Below, piece after piece: positions 8,611 through 17,765 of a stretch of DNA of 64,000 nt. The position numbers and the translations under genes were made by a program. The stretch is from Halomonas sp. A40-4 (lineage in GTDB: Bacteria > Pseudomonadota > Gammaproteobacteria > Pseudomonadales > Halomonadaceae). The notes beneath the pieces were generated by a model. That model saw only the letters and a list, made by a program, of their open reading frames with translations. It had not been told where the DNA came from and made no database searches. Location of the stretch: assembly GCF_015767635.1 (NCBI RefSeq), contig NZ_CP065230.1, forward strand, positions 3,720,001-3,784,000, written 5' to 3'. Every line of letters starts with the position of its first letter. The stretch's first letter is position 1.

Positions 8611-10344
8611 ATGGCTGTTAAGAAGAAATCAGTAGAGGTGGTTCCTCTTGTCGATGAAGAAGGGAACTCTCCTCGCCCCCGTCTTCATAAACTTCAGATC
8701 AATAACTTCAGATCAATTGGGGCTGAGACAGTTGAGATCGAGCTTGACGATATCGTTGTTCTTGTCGGGCCTAATAATGTCGGTAAAAGCAGTATTTTGA
8801 GGGCTTATGAAACTGTAATGTCCCACGGCTCCAAGGATGGAAGACTGACAATAAACGATTTTCCCAATGGGCAAGTCGATCCAGAAAATCTGCCTACAAT
8901 TGAATTGCATACAATCGTGTTTGATGATGCACCGGGTGAAAGATGGCTTGAGCCCACTGCAGATAGCGAGTGGTTAATCCGTGAAAAATGGGTTTGGGAC
9001 AGCCCAAATAAAGACCCCAAGAGACAAGGGTTCGATACTCAAAAAAATGATTGGGATGATCAAGTTCCTTGGGGAGCACCGAACGTTGCTAACTCTCGGC
9101 GCCCCCTTCCACATAGGATAGATGCTTTCGCAACACCAGAAAAGCAAGCAGCTGAAATAACCAAGCTAATAACCAGCATGCTAAAGGAAAAAATATCAGA
9201 AATTAAGACAGACCCTGAGCAAGAAAAATCCGATTATGAATTGATACTAGATAGAATTCGGCAGCTTCAGACAAAAGTCGTCCAAGCGACTGAGGATGAA
9301 GTCAAAGTGATCGAAAGTGAAGTATCCGAGTATTTGAGCAAGTTATTTCCTAAACACCAAATAAAATTCGATGCAAAGCCAGAAGCTGATCTTGAAGGAG
9401 CATATCAGCCCTTCAAAGGTAATGCGGATCTTCTTATGGGGCCGGAAGACGGTTACTTTAGTACTATTGAGCACCAAGGGAGTGGTGCAAGGAGAACCCT
9501 GTTATGGGCAACATTAAAATACTTATCTGAATCTCAGGATAAAAAGGGTTCTCGACCCCATGTGCTATTGCTGGATGAGCCTGAAATATGCCTGCACCCT
9601 TCCGCCATTCGGGAGGCTAGGTCGGTCCTTTATGATCTACCGGAGAGCGGTAATTGGCAGGTTATGATCACATCGCACTCTCCAATATTTATAGATTTGT
9701 CGAAAGACAATACGACCATAATTAGAGTGTTTCGAGACGAAGACAGTGAGGTTAAGAGTACAACATTATATCGTCCTGAAAGAGCCAAGCTGGACGAAGA
9801 TGATAAAAGAAATTTGAAGTTGATGAATGTCTGTGATCCTTATGTGCATGAGTTTTTCTTTGGTGGAAGACAAGTCATTGTTGAGGGTGACACTGAATAT
9901 ACAGCTTTCTCGATGTTAAAAGAGTTCTACCCAGAGGAATATGGTGATGTTCAGATCATCAGGGCAAGGGGGAAAGGAATTATTCCGTCAGTAGCCAAAG
10001 TGCTTAAACAATTCTCTAAGTCGTTTTGCATTCTTCACGATACCGATGAGGAGCTTACGGCTAATGGGAAGAAAAATCCCGCCTGGGGCATGAATAGTAC
10101 TATCGAAGACTTACAGGAAGAGGACGGAAGTGTAAATCTCGTTGCTTGCAAGACCTGTTTCGAAACGGCTCTTTTCGGGGAAGAAGTAAAAAACGAGAAG
10201 CCATATAATGCGCTAGTGCGGATTAGAGAGGATGAAAGTGTTCGAGCAAAAGTAAAAGCTTTGCTCGATTATCTGATTGGTGTGGAGGGATCGGTTCTAC
10301 CAGAGAACTGCATACACTGGGGGGCCGTTGAGGAACTGGCTTAA
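8611..10344 (+). CDS. OLD-family ATP-dependent nuclease (AAA ATPase plus TOPRIM)
   Basis: 577 residues. ATG 8611 is chosen because AAGGAG lies 6 bases upstream; an ATG at 8557 has no such site. The N-terminal ABC-type ATPase has Walker A GPNNVGKSS (residues 53-61) and Walker B LLLDEPE (D322, E323), followed by ITSHSP. The C-terminal TOPRIM domain has EGDTEY (E425) and HDTDEE (D477, D479), the acidic metal-binding set. The family is named after the P2 phage OLD exclusion protein and includes GajA of the Gabija system. No gajB-like helicase gene follows, so this looks like a stand-alone OLD protein. It is AT-richer than the catabolic genes to the right, a sign of separate ancestry. A role in phage defence is an inference from family and neighbourhood. 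Confidence 0.88.
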   Translation: MAVKKKSVEVVPLVDEEGNSPRPRLHKLQINNFRSIGAETVEIELDDIVVLVGPNNVGKSSILRAYETVMSHGSKDGRLTINDFPNGQVDPENLPTIELHTIVFDDAPGERWLEPTADSEWLIREKWVWDSPNKDPKRQGFDTQKNDWDDQVPWGAPNVANSRRPLPHRIDAFATPEKQAAEITKLITSMLKEKISEIKTDPEQEKSDYELILDRIRQLQTKVVQATEDEVKVIESEVSEYLSKLFPKHQIKFDAKPEADLEGAYQPFKGNADLLMGPEDGYFSTIEHQGSGARRTLLWATLKYLSESQDKKGSRPHVLLLDEPEICLHPSAIREARSVLYDLPESGNWQVMITSHSPIFIDLSKDNTTIIRVFRDEDSEVKSTTLYRPERAKLDEDDKRNLKLMNVCDPYVHEFFFGGRQVIVEGDTEYTAFSMLKEFYPEEYGDVQIIRARGKGIIPSVAKVLKQFSKSFCILHDTDEELTANGKKNPAWGMNSTIEDLQEEDGSVNLVACKTCFETALFGEEVKNEKPYNALVRIREDESVRAKVKALLDYLIGVEGSVLPENCIHWGAVEELA

Positions 10345-10475
10345 CAATCGGCTGCACAGCGACCGATTTTCCGCCGATCTGCGGCTCCAAACCGGCGCGT
10401 GAGCCGGGCGTTAAGCATATTACTCCTCGGACCATTTAGCATTCGTGTCGACCAACCGATAATTTTGGCGTATAG

Positions 10476-10496
10476 TCTTCACCCATAGGGTGAAGA
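10476..10496. promoter_or_regulatory. Operator-like inverted repeat upstream of higB
   Basis: TCTTCACCC-ATA-GGGTGAAGA is a perfect inverted repeat with 9-bp arms, directly after a TATAGT -10-like hexamer (10471-10476). This is the usual place where a HigA antitoxin binds and represses its own operon. Confidence 0.7.
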
Positions 10497-10532
10497 TGCC
10501 GTCATTTTTTGCTATCCTTAGGATGCCTTGTT

Positions 10533-10835
10533 TTGAAAGTCGAGTTCCGCAAGAAAAAGCTAAAGAAGTGCTTTAACCAACAAAAACAGGCGGTTAGAGA
10601 ATTCGGCGATCAGGTTGCGCGGAAATACATTCAACGTATCCAAATCATCCAAGCGACGGAGACCCTGGAGGACCTTATAGCCTTGCCAAGTCTTAGGTGC
10701 CACGCATTAAAAGGTAGGCGCGAAGGACAATATGCGGTCAAGCTTACGGGGTTCTATAGGCTGATCTTTACTATGGATGGCGACTACTTGAATGTTGTGA
10801 TGATTGAAGAAGTGAGCAAACACTATGATGACTGA
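10533..10835 (+). CDS. higB: HigB-type toxin (RelE/ParE superfamily)
   Basis: 100 residues from TTG 10533, preceded by AGGA at 10520-10523; an upstream TTG at 10509 is also in frame. The protein is basic, with the RelE/ParE fold order of an N-terminal helix pair followed by strands. The segment LPSLRCHALKGRREGQYAVKL...YRLIF is typical of HigB toxins, which cut mRNA on the ribosome. The toxin gene precedes the antitoxin gene, the reverse order characteristic of higBA, and overlaps it by 11 bases. Expression is probably controlled through the inverted repeat at 10476-10496. Confidence 0.82.
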   Translation: MKVEFRKKKLKKCFNQQKQAVREFGDQVARKYIQRIQIIQATETLEDLIALPSLRCHALKGRREGQYAVKLTGFYRLIFTMDGDYLNVVMIEEVSKHYDD

Positions 10836-11913
10836 ACAAGCACACATGTCAGATTTGGCTATCCCGCCCGGTGAGTATCTGGACGAGGTGCTTGAAGAAA
10901 TGGGAGTCAGTCAGGCGGAATTAGCTCGTCGGATGGGGCGCCCCGCTCAAGCTATCAACGAGATCTTGAAGGGTGAAAAAGCAATTACTTCGGAAACTGC
11001 ACTACAGCTTGAGCAAGTTGTGGGTGTACCTGCGCATGTCTGGAATAATTTGGAATCCAGTTATCGATTGGTGATTGCCAAAAAAATTGACGAGAAGAAG
11101 GCTGAAGGCGAGGTGGATGTAGTCTCGTCTTATCCCTACTCGGAACTATCAAAATTGGGGTTAGTCCAGAAAACCCAAAGCAAAATAGCTAGAGTGAAGG
11201 AGCTCAGAAAATTTTTCGGCGTTTCGTCTTTATTTAATATAGGAGAAGTAAAAGAGTATGCGCCTGCATTTAGACAAGTTGAAAAAGATAGTACTTCTCA
11301 TGAAGGCCTAGCGGCATGGTTGAGAGCAGGTCATATCCTTGCGTCTCGGAAAGAAGTAAATGAGCTTGATCCTGAAAAACTAAATAGATGCCTAGCCGAC
11401 ATTAAAGCCCTTACGTTTGAGACAGACCCTAACGTTATGCTTGATAAGCTTAGCAGCTTGTTAGCCAGCTGTGGTGTAGCTTTGGTTTTGATACCTCACT
11501 TTCCAAAAACATATACGACGGGCGCCACTTTTTGGATAGAGAAAAATAAAGCAGTAATAATGATGTCACTTAGAGGTAGCTGGTCTGATATTTTTTGGTT
11601 TAGTTTGATGCATGAAATAGGACATATATTGCTTCATGATAAAAGGGCTACATTCCTAGAAAACGGTCGAAGCGACAGGCAATATATGAGGCAAGAAGAG
11701 GAGGCTGATCTTTTTGCGCAAGAGACACTAATTCCTAAAAATGAATACGAAAAATTTGTCCGAGTACGGGATTTTAGCAGGGCTTCCATTGAAGAGTTTG
11801 CCAATAAAGTTGGAATATTTCCGGGTATTGTTACTGGCCGCTTACAGTTTGACGGTGTACTGCCCCACACAGTGCATCATCATAGAATCAGGTTTAAGTG
11901 GAAGAAAGCTTAA
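10825..11913 (+). CDS. higA: HigA-type antitoxin fused to an ImmA/IrrE metallopeptidase domain
   Basis: 362 residues from ATG 10825 (ATG 10828 is the next codon). Residues 15-75 are an XRE helix-turn-helix of the HigA kind (SQAELARRMGRPAQAINEILKG). The C-terminal half holds a zinc peptidase signature HEIGH (His263, Glu264, His267) as in ImmA/IrrE proteins. In that family the peptidase cleaves a repressor. Here repressor and peptidase are one chain, so the protein could inactivate itself or its paralogues under stress; that is a hypothesis. Its start lies inside higB, so toxin and antitoxin are coupled. The base composition is AT-rich like the OLD gene upstream. Confidence 0.85.
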   Translation: MMTEQAHMSDLAIPPGEYLDEVLEEMGVSQAELARRMGRPAQAINEILKGEKAITSETALQLEQVVGVPAHVWNNLESSYRLVIAKKIDEKKAEGEVDVVSSYPYSELSKLGLVQKTQSKIARVKELRKFFGVSSLFNIGEVKEYAPAFRQVEKDSTSHEGLAAWLRAGHILASRKEVNELDPEKLNRCLADIKALTFETDPNVMLDKLSSLLASCGVALVLIPHFPKTYTTGATFWIEKNKAVIMMSLRGSWSDIFWFSLMHEIGHILLHDKRATFLENGRSDRQYMRQEEEADLFAQETLIPKNEYEKFVRVRDFSRASIEEFANKVGIFPGIVTGRLQFDGVLPHTVHHHRIRFKWKKA

Positions 11914-11985
11914 CAAGGCGTTATCAAAGCGCTATCTCAGTGGATCCTAAACGTCCGCTCTTGGCCGACAAGAAGCCAAACCAAC

Positions 11986-12020
11986 AAAAAGGGCCCACGA
12001 TTTCTCGCAGGCCCTTTTTT
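11986..12020. terminator. Bidirectional terminator next to the tRNA-Arg fragment
   Basis: AAAAAGGGCC and GGCCCTTTTTT form a stem around a short loop, with T runs for both strands. It ends the higBA transcript on the plus strand and the former tRNA-Arg transcript on the minus strand. A similar stem sits at the same distance from the intact tRNA at 61029. Confidence 0.75.
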
Positions 12021-12027
12021 CACAATC

Positions 12028-12076
12028 TGGCGCGCCCGGCAGGATTCGAACCTGCGACCCTCGGCTTCGGAGGCCG
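12028..12076 (-). pseudogene. Detached 3' half of a tRNA-Arg (attachment-site remnant)
   Basis: Read on the minus strand, it has the anticodon loop CTCCGAA, anticodon 3' stem, variable loop, T arm (GCAGG-TTCGAAT-CCTGC), acceptor 3' strand and an encoded CCA. Upstream of the anticodon stem the match to a tRNA stops. It shares the 16 bp TCGGCTTCGGAGGCCG (12061-12076) and the acceptor end with the intact tRNA at 61029-61105, but its T arm differs at several positions. This is what integration of a tyrosine-recombinase element into a tRNA 3' end leaves behind: the original 3' half displaced to the far end. Confidence 0.8.
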
Positions 12077-12434
12077 GTTTAAGCCGCACAAGCATCGCCC
12101 TTCCCCACCGTCAAAAAACCAATAAACAATATTTAAATCAACAAGTTAATTAACATTCCAATGCATTTCAAATCTTCTCTATCACACCCATTAACGCCAT
12201 TCTGTGCCCTTCATTGTCCAAACGTTGGCACACACCGTGACTTTTCTGTGTCCTGTTTTCTACCAAATTTGACCTCTGGTCACCGCGCACTACGGACTCC
12301 TTTTATTGATTCGGCTACGCGTAGAACGCCAGCAGTACCTATGCAAAAAAACACAGCTCCATACGCGCCACCTGCCCTTATCGCCACCGTGCTAAACTGT
12401 CCTGTGTTTCATCGGTTCAGCATTGGAGGCCAGC
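12077..12434. other. Non-coding stretch after the tRNA fragment
   Basis: AT-rich DNA without a convincing gene. It may contain the recombinase arm-type sites of the island end. The GGAGG ribosome site of the next gene is at 12425-12429. Confidence 0.4.
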
Positions 12435-13997
12435 ATGCCAGCTGCTCATCGTCGTAAGCTGCCTATAGGCATTCAAACTTTTTCGGATATCCGAGAAGGC
12501 GGCTATTACTACGTCGACAAAACGCCGTTCATTGAAAAGCTGGCGAACCAAAACAAATACTATTTTCTCTCCCGCCCGCGTCGCTTTGGCAAAAGCCTGC
12601 TGCTAGATACCCTGGGCTGCCTATTTGAAGGCCGCGAAGCGCTATTTTACGGGTTATATATTCACGACAAGTGGGACTGGCAGCAGCGATACCCGGTGGT
12701 GCGTTTAAGCTTTGGCAATGGAGTGGCGGCTGACAGAGAGGACCTAGATGCGAACATTCGATATCAGTTGCAGCAGCAGCGTGCACGTCTGCAGATTACG
12801 TCGACGCCTCCTAAGCGTATTGCGGACGACTTTGCTAGCTTGATTGAGCAAGCGCATCGTGTTCACGGTCAACGCGTAGTAGTGCTGATCGACGAGTACG
12901 ATAAACCCATCCTTGATAATATTCTCGATAGCGATAGGGCGCGCGAACTGCGCGAAGGTCTGAAAAACCTCTATAGCGTGCTGAAAGATGCCGACCCCCA
13001 CCTGCACTTTGTACTGCTGACCGGCGTTTCCAAGTTCAGCAAAGTCAGCCTGTTTTCAGGGCTGAACAATCTGCGCGACATCACACTCTCATCTGACTAT
13101 GCCGCTATCTGTGGCTATACCGACCACGATGTGGACACGGTGTTTGCGCCTGAACTGCCTGGGCTTGACCGTGACGAGATTCGCCGCTGGTACAACGGCT
13201 ATCGCTGGGGCGGGCAAGACGTGCCCAGCGTTTACAACCCGTTTGATGTATTGCTCTTGTTAGAAGAGCGGAAATTCACCCCTTACTGGTTTGAAAGCGC
13301 TACCCCTACGTTTTTAGTCGAACTGCTAAAAAAACGCGGTGTGTTCACTCCTGCCTTGAGCCAACTGCAAACAGAAGCCGAATTGTTAGGCCGCTTTGAT
13401 GTCGACCATATCGCCACCGAAGCGCTCTTGTTCCAAACGGGCTACCTGACCGCGCATGCTGTCGAGGAGCCGATGACCGGTTATTGGCTCTACACCTTGG
13501 GCTACCCCAACCTTGAGGTGGAAGCCAGCCTTAACCAAGCGCTTTTACCTGTGCTGGGTGTGCAAGCCCCCCCTCGGGAGCGGCTTACGCTGTTCCGTAA
13601 CTTGCAAGCGCACGATCTCCAAGGCCTGGAAACCCACCTCAAAGCGCTTTATGCCGGCTTGCCACACGACTGGTACCGCAACAACCCCATTGCCCAATAC
13701 GAAGGCCATTACGCCAGCGTGTTTTACAGCCACTTCGCCGCGCTGGGTGTGAATGTGACGGTGGAAGACGCCAGCCACCACGGCAAAGTGGATATGAGCA
13801 TAGACTTTAACGGGCATGTTTACCTGTTTGAGTTCAAGGTGGTTGAACAACTGCCTAAAGGCAAAGCGATTGAGCAGATCAAAACCAAGGGCTATGCCGA
13901 CAAGTACCGTGCTAGCGGCAAGCCTATTCACTTAGTAGGCGTAGAGTTTTCCAGCGCTCAACGGCAAATCGTAGCGTTTGACGTGGAGACGCTGTAG
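12435..13997 (+). CDS. AAA-ATPase-like protein with C-terminal PD-(D/E)XK nuclease domain
   Basis: 520 residues. ATG 12435 follows a GGAGG site. The N-terminus (IGIQTFSDIREGGYYYVDKTPFI) and the P-loop variant SRPRRFGKSLLLDTL are hallmarks of the AAA-ATPase-like family (Pfam AAA-ATPase_like). VVVLIDEYDKPI is the Walker B segment, and LTGVSKFSKVSLFSGLNNL is the conserved sensor region. The C-terminus, ending in GKVDMSIDF...YLFEFKV, matches the PD-(D/E)XK domain usually found with it (D and ExK residues near 455-475). The biological role of the family is unknown; it occurs in many expanded copies in bacterial genomes. It has its own promoter region and no operon partner here. Confidence 0.85.
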   Translation: MPAAHRRKLPIGIQTFSDIREGGYYYVDKTPFIEKLANQNKYYFLSRPRRFGKSLLLDTLGCLFEGREALFYGLYIHDKWDWQQRYPVVRLSFGNGVAADREDLDANIRYQLQQQRARLQITSTPPKRIADDFASLIEQAHRVHGQRVVVLIDEYDKPILDNILDSDRARELREGLKNLYSVLKDADPHLHFVLLTGVSKFSKVSLFSGLNNLRDITLSSDYAAICGYTDHDVDTVFAPELPGLDRDEIRRWYNGYRWGGQDVPSVYNPFDVLLLLEERKFTPYWFESATPTFLVELLKKRGVFTPALSQLQTEAELLGRFDVDHIATEALLFQTGYLTAHAVEEPMTGYWLYTLGYPNLEVEASLNQALLPVLGVQAPPRERLTLFRNLQAHDLQGLETHLKALYAGLPHDWYRNNPIAQYEGHYASVFYSHFAALGVNVTVEDASHHGKVDMSIDFNGHVYLFEFKVVEQLPKGKAIEQIKTKGYADKYRASGKPIHLVGVEFSSAQRQIVAFDVETL

Positions 13998-14029
13998 TAC
14001 GCTGCTGCTCATCATCGTCCACTACTTAA

Positions 14030-15674
14030 CCCGTCTTATTCATGAGGCCGGCCTGAAAACGAAGATAGCGGATGGTATTCTCTTGAAAATTCAGTGTGTT
14101 CCGCCAAGAACCTGAACCAAGAGAGCCATCCGCTATGGGTGAAAGCCTGTCCACCTGGACGCCCTCGTGCAACGGCGCTGTGCGTGTCGAGCTAAGCGGC
14201 CAGCGCACCACCAGCGACAGCGGCGCGCTGCTGCTGCGTGAAGCCCTCGACAACAGCGGCGTGATCGAGGCGCTCGAGGACAACCTGGTCGACCAGCGCA
14301 ACCCGCTGCGCATCCTCATTCGCTGGCCAGTCAGCTGCGTACCCTGGTGCTGCAGCGACGCGCGCGGGACGACGCCCCTGGCCCAAGACCGGCCGTCGCA
14401 AGCCACGCTGTCGCGGCTGCTGACCTGCCTGGGCCGCAACGACAACATCGATGTCGTGCACGAAGGCCTGCTGCGGCTGGTGCTCTGGCGCCTGACCTCG
14501 CTGAAGAACGGTGAACGTCCCAAGCAGCTGACGCTGGACATCGACGGCCTGCCGATCGAAGTCCACGGCCATCAGGGCGGCTCGGCGTTTCATGGCCTGT
14601 ACGGGGCACGCATTGACTCGCCGCTGGTCGCCTCACTGGCCGAAATCGGTGACATGGTGGGTGGGGTGCTGCGCGAGGGCAACGCTGGTCCGGCCGAGAA
14701 CGCTGATACCTGGATCCCGCATCTGGTGCGGCGACTCAATGAGAGCACCGGCGCCCAGGTTCGTGTGCGCATCGACGCCGGTTTTACCGATAACGCGACG
14801 CTGGAGGCCCTGGAGGATCGGGAGATCGAATACCTGGGCCGGTTGCGCAGCCACACCGGTCTACAGAAGCTGGCAGCGCCGCTCCTGAAGCGGCCACCCG
14901 GCCGGCCACCCGAGCAGCCTCGGGAGTGGTGCCACGATCTGGAGTACCAAGCCGGCTCCTGGCCGGCACCGCGTCGCGTGGTGTTGGTGGTGCAAGAGCA
15001 CCCCGATGATCTGCTGCTGCATGCCTTCTTCCTGGTCATCAACCTCGGCAAGTTCGACTGGCCGCCGGAGAAGGTCCTGGCGCTCTACCGCAAGCGCGGC
15101 AGCGCCGAAGCGCACATGGGCGAGGTGAAGTCGGCACTCGACGTGCATCTCTCGTCGACAGATCGCGGCGCCTCCACCGTCCAGGACGTGATGGCGCGCA
15201 ACGAGGTGAGTCTGCTGCTCAGCCTCTACGCCTACCAGGTCTTGCATGGCCTGCGCTGCCTCCTGGAGCGGCAAACCCGACAAGGCTGGAGCCTGAGCCG
15301 GATGCGCGAGCAGGTGCTGAAGGCGGCCGCCACGCTGAAGGCTGCACGCTCGGCGAATCACCGTTCATCTCGGAGCCGCTACCGACAAGTGGTGGCCGAC
15401 GCTGCTGAAGGGGTTGCCAAAGCTGACCGCGTTGAGTTGACGCTCCAACGAGACCACCACAGCATCAGAAAGCGAGCGACCGCGGCGGCGGTCGGCGATC
15501 ACGACTGCTTGGACGGCCGCAATCGATTCCAAAGAGCTATCAAAAAGCGAAAAAAGGACCGCGCTCCGGTATTACTCAATAGCTACTCGCGCTGAAGAGT
15601 CCGGTCCTGGTAAGCGATGTCAACAGCCACCACCTTCAAACCGTGCAATCGGCCCCCTCGTGAATGAGGCGGGC
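14030..15674 (+). mobile_element. IS1380-family insertion sequence
   Basis: Imperfect terminal inverted repeats bound it: CCCGTCTTATTCATGAGG at 14030-14047 pairs with the complement of the DNA ending at 15674. The single gene between is an IS1380-type transposase with a probable internal deletion. I see no clear target duplication. Confidence 0.75.
14135..15595 (+). CDS. IS1380-family transposase, probably deleted internally
   Basis: 486 residues from ATG 14135. The DDE-type core is recognisable: LTLDIDGLPIEVHG (first Asp) and RVRIDAGFTDN (second Asp), followed by RKRGSAEAHMGEVK (Glu region). Residues around 55-70 (ILIRWPVSCVPWC) do not look like the family. Reading the same DNA in another frame gives HSLASQLRTLVLQR, which fits better, and the frame becomes normal again at CSDARGTTPLAQ. 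This points to a deletion plus frameshift that happens to keep the frame open. The element is therefore likely inactive. The deletion is inferred from memory of family sequence, not from an alignment. Confidence 0.75.
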   Translation: MGESLSTWTPSCNGAVRVELSGQRTTSDSGALLLREALDNSGVIEALEDNLVDQRNPLRILIRWPVSCVPWCCSDARGTTPLAQDRPSQATLSRLLTCLGRNDNIDVVHEGLLRLVLWRLTSLKNGERPKQLTLDIDGLPIEVHGHQGGSAFHGLYGARIDSPLVASLAEIGDMVGGVLREGNAGPAENADTWIPHLVRRLNESTGAQVRVRIDAGFTDNATLEALEDREIEYLGRLRSHTGLQKLAAPLLKRPPGRPPEQPREWCHDLEYQAGSWPAPRRVVLVVQEHPDDLLLHAFFLVINLGKFDWPPEKVLALYRKRGSAEAHMGEVKSALDVHLSSTDRGASTVQDVMARNEVSLLLSLYAYQVLHGLRCLLERQTRQGWSLSRMREQVLKAAATLKAARSANHRSSRSRYRQVVADAAEGVAKADRVELTLQRDHHSIRKRATAAAVGDHDCLDGRNRFQRAIKKRKKDRAPVLLNSYSR

Positions 15675-15797
15675 CTACCCCTTTTTCCCAATACCGCTTT
15701 TGGTGAATTGATTCAGTTAACTATTGGTTCACTAGAACCTAACGGCTACTGACCAAGAGGGCTATTCAAAAAAATATTGTCGAAGGGAAAAATAATT

Positions 15798-17147
15798 GGC
15801 TCTTCGTCGTTGGGTGTGGAATTCCCCCCCCTGAGCTGGGCCAGGATATGACCTCCACGACGACAGGAGGTACGACATGGACGGCACCCAGATTCTGACC
15901 CTAAGCCTGGGCCTGGAAGCGCCCTGGATTCTCAAGGACCAGCACCTGGATACCTCCGTATCGCCCCACCGTCTGGACCTCTACGTCGAGGCCGAGCGTG
16001 GTAGCCTCTACCCCTGCCCTGAGTGCGGCCAGGCCTGTCCGGCTCATGACTTCTCTGACAAGACGTGGCGGCACCTGAATTTCTTCCAGCATCACTGCTA
16101 CCTGCACGCCCGCGTGCCGCGTACCAAGTGCCCGGAGCATGGCGTCAAGCGTATCGAGGTCCCTTGGGCGAGGCCGGGCAGCGACTTCACCCTGCTGTTC
16201 GAGCAGGCGGCCATGCCACTGGTCAAGGAGATGCCGGTGTTGGCCGTCTCCCGACAGCTGGAGATCTCCGACAAGCGGCTGTGGCGCATCGTGCATCACT
16301 ACGTCGGTCGGATGCTGGGGCAGCTGGATCTGAGCAACGTGGCCACCGTCGGCGTGGACGAAACCGCGTCCCGGCGCGGTCAACGCTATGTGACGGTGTT
16401 CCTTGATATGCAACGCAAGCAGGAGCCGGTGATCTTCGCCGTTCCCGGCCACGGCAAGGAGGCCATCGAGGCCTTCAGCGCCTTCCTGGCGGCCCATGGC
16501 GGCGACCCGGACAACGTGATCGAGGTCGTGTGCGACATGTCACAAGCCTTCCTCAGTGGTGTGGCCGAGCACCTTCCCAGGGCTGAGATCACGGTCGACT
16601 GGTTTCATATCGTGCAGACCTTCACCAAGCGGTTGGACGAGGTGCGCAAGAAAGAGCACCGGGAGCAGGGACACCCCAAGTCACTGCGCTGGGCCCTGCT
16701 GAAGAGCCTGGACAACGAGAACCTCACGCCCAAGCAGCTAGCGGCGCTCCAGGAGCTGGTAGCTGACCAGAGCGCCACGTCCGATGCCTGGGTGATCAAG
16801 GAGAAGCTGCGCTGGATCCAGAAGGCGCCGACGCCGCGAGCGGCCCGGTGGCGCATCACGAATTATCTCAAGGTCATGAAGGCGGCGGTCTCGGAGAAGC
16901 CGCTGCTGAAGCCGATGGGAAAGGCCCTGGCGACCCTGGAGCGGCATGCCGAGCAGGTGGTGAGGCGCTGGATCTCGGGACTGACGAACGCACGACTGGA
17001 AGGCATGAACGGCCTGTTCCAGGCGGCTAGATCACGCGCCCGAGGCTACCGGAACGAGGCCAACTTCATCGCCATGATCTACCTGATTGGCAGCCCGATG
17101 GGCCGCCTGTTCGATTAGGCCAAATCCACATGAAACGACGAAGAACC
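15798..17147 (+). mobile_element. ISL3-family insertion sequence
   Basis: Terminal repeats GGCTCTTCGTCGTT (15798-15811) and the complement AACGACGAAGAACC (17134-17147) flank one transposase gene. The 8 bases on either side differ (AAATAATT against TTTTTAAA), so there is no target duplication and the element may mark a recombination joint. Confidence 0.85.
15877..17118 (+). CDS. ISL3-family transposase
   Basis: 413 residues from ATG 15877, with an AGGAGG ribosome site at 15865-15870. The N-terminal zinc-finger pattern CPECGQ...C lies around residue 47. The DDE core includes VGVDETASRRGQRYVTVF, EVVCDMSQAFLSG and VDWFHIVQ, characteristic of ISL3 transposases, and the C-terminal helix-rich part ends TNARLEGMNGLFQAARSRARGYRN. 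Length is normal and there are no frameshifts, so it could be active. Confidence 0.92.
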   Translation: MDGTQILTLSLGLEAPWILKDQHLDTSVSPHRLDLYVEAERGSLYPCPECGQACPAHDFSDKTWRHLNFFQHHCYLHARVPRTKCPEHGVKRIEVPWARPGSDFTLLFEQAAMPLVKEMPVLAVSRQLEISDKRLWRIVHHYVGRMLGQLDLSNVATVGVDETASRRGQRYVTVFLDMQRKQEPVIFAVPGHGKEAIEAFSAFLAAHGGDPDNVIEVVCDMSQAFLSGVAEHLPRAEITVDWFHIVQTFTKRLDEVRKKEHREQGHPKSLRWALLKSLDNENLTPKQLAALQELVADQSATSDAWVIKEKLRWIQKAPTPRAARWRITNYLKVMKAAVSEKPLLKPMGKALATLERHAEQVVRRWISGLTNARLEGMNGLFQAARSRARGYRNEANFIAMIYLIGSPMGRLFD

Positions 17148-17291
17148 TTTTTAAAGGGCCATTAGCATTCCGAGTCTTACGATTGAAAAAAGGAGTGATT
17201 TCTAGCGCATAGGGTCGTCATAGCACTACATCTATCCAAAGAAATAAAGGGGAATATCTTGGAAGCTTAGGTTTTGCTGAAAGTTAAAGCG

Positions 17292-17765
17292 CTAAATGTC
17301 GTTTAAGCGTACTGGAACTCGGCTTAAGTGATTATTATCGTTGGCAATTTTTTGAAGAAGACAAAGCAGTATCTGTTGTTCTTCGGCGTTCAGTGGCGCC
17401 AGAATATCACTTTGCACCTCTTCAACAGCAGGCTCTACAGCTTCTCGTAGCGCCTCTCCTTCCTTGGTTAGCTTTACTACCATGGAACGACGATCTTCAG
17501 GGTTGCGGTGCCGAGTAATGAGGCCACGCTCCTCCAGCTTCCGAACCACGACCGCGACAGTGTTGCGATCCAGCGCTGTATAGCCACCTAGGGTAACTTG
17601 GTCGCTGGTACCCATCTCTTCAAGTGCAGAAAGGATAATATATTGCAGTTGAGTAAGGTTGAATGCCTCGCACTTGCGCAGAAAAATAGCCACGCTAATT
17701 TGGTGGCAGCGCCTTAACAGATTACCGGGCAGGTCAAAAGCTTCAGAGAGCGGTGTTCGAGTCAT
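17292..17765 (-). CDS. MarR-family regulator of the 3-hydroxybenzoate-type module
   Basis: 157 residues from ATG 17765; an in-frame TTG at 17786 is less likely. It has the winged helix of MarR proteins, with the recognition segment ALDRNTVAVVVRKLEERGLITR and the wing NPEDRRSMVVKLT. It lies at the end of the same-strand group dctP-dctQ-dctM, 140 bp after dctM. MarR proteins often repress aromatic catabolic genes and release DNA when an aromatic acid binds. The inverted repeats between dctP and the monooxygenase gene (20812-20824, 20924-20948) are its likely sites. The pairing of regulator and sites is inferred. Confidence 0.85.
   Translation of the reverse strand: MTRTPLSEAFDLPGNLLRRCHQISVAIFLRKCEAFNLTQLQYIILSALEEMGTSDQVTLGGYTALDRNTVAVVVRKLEERGLITRHRNPEDRRSMVVKLTKEGEALREAVEPAVEEVQSDILAPLNAEEQQILLCLLQKIANDNNHLSRVPVRLNDI

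Noticed and set aside
8611..10344. Gabija system (GajA)
   Set aside because: No gajB-like UvrD helicase gene follows; the next genes are HigB and HigA.
12028..12076. A functional second tRNA-Arg
   Set aside because: The D arm and acceptor 5' strand are missing; only the 3' half is present.
12161..12457. 98-codon plus-strand frame before the AAA-ATPase-like gene
   Set aside because: No ribosome site, no protein-like composition, and it overlaps the leader of the next gene.
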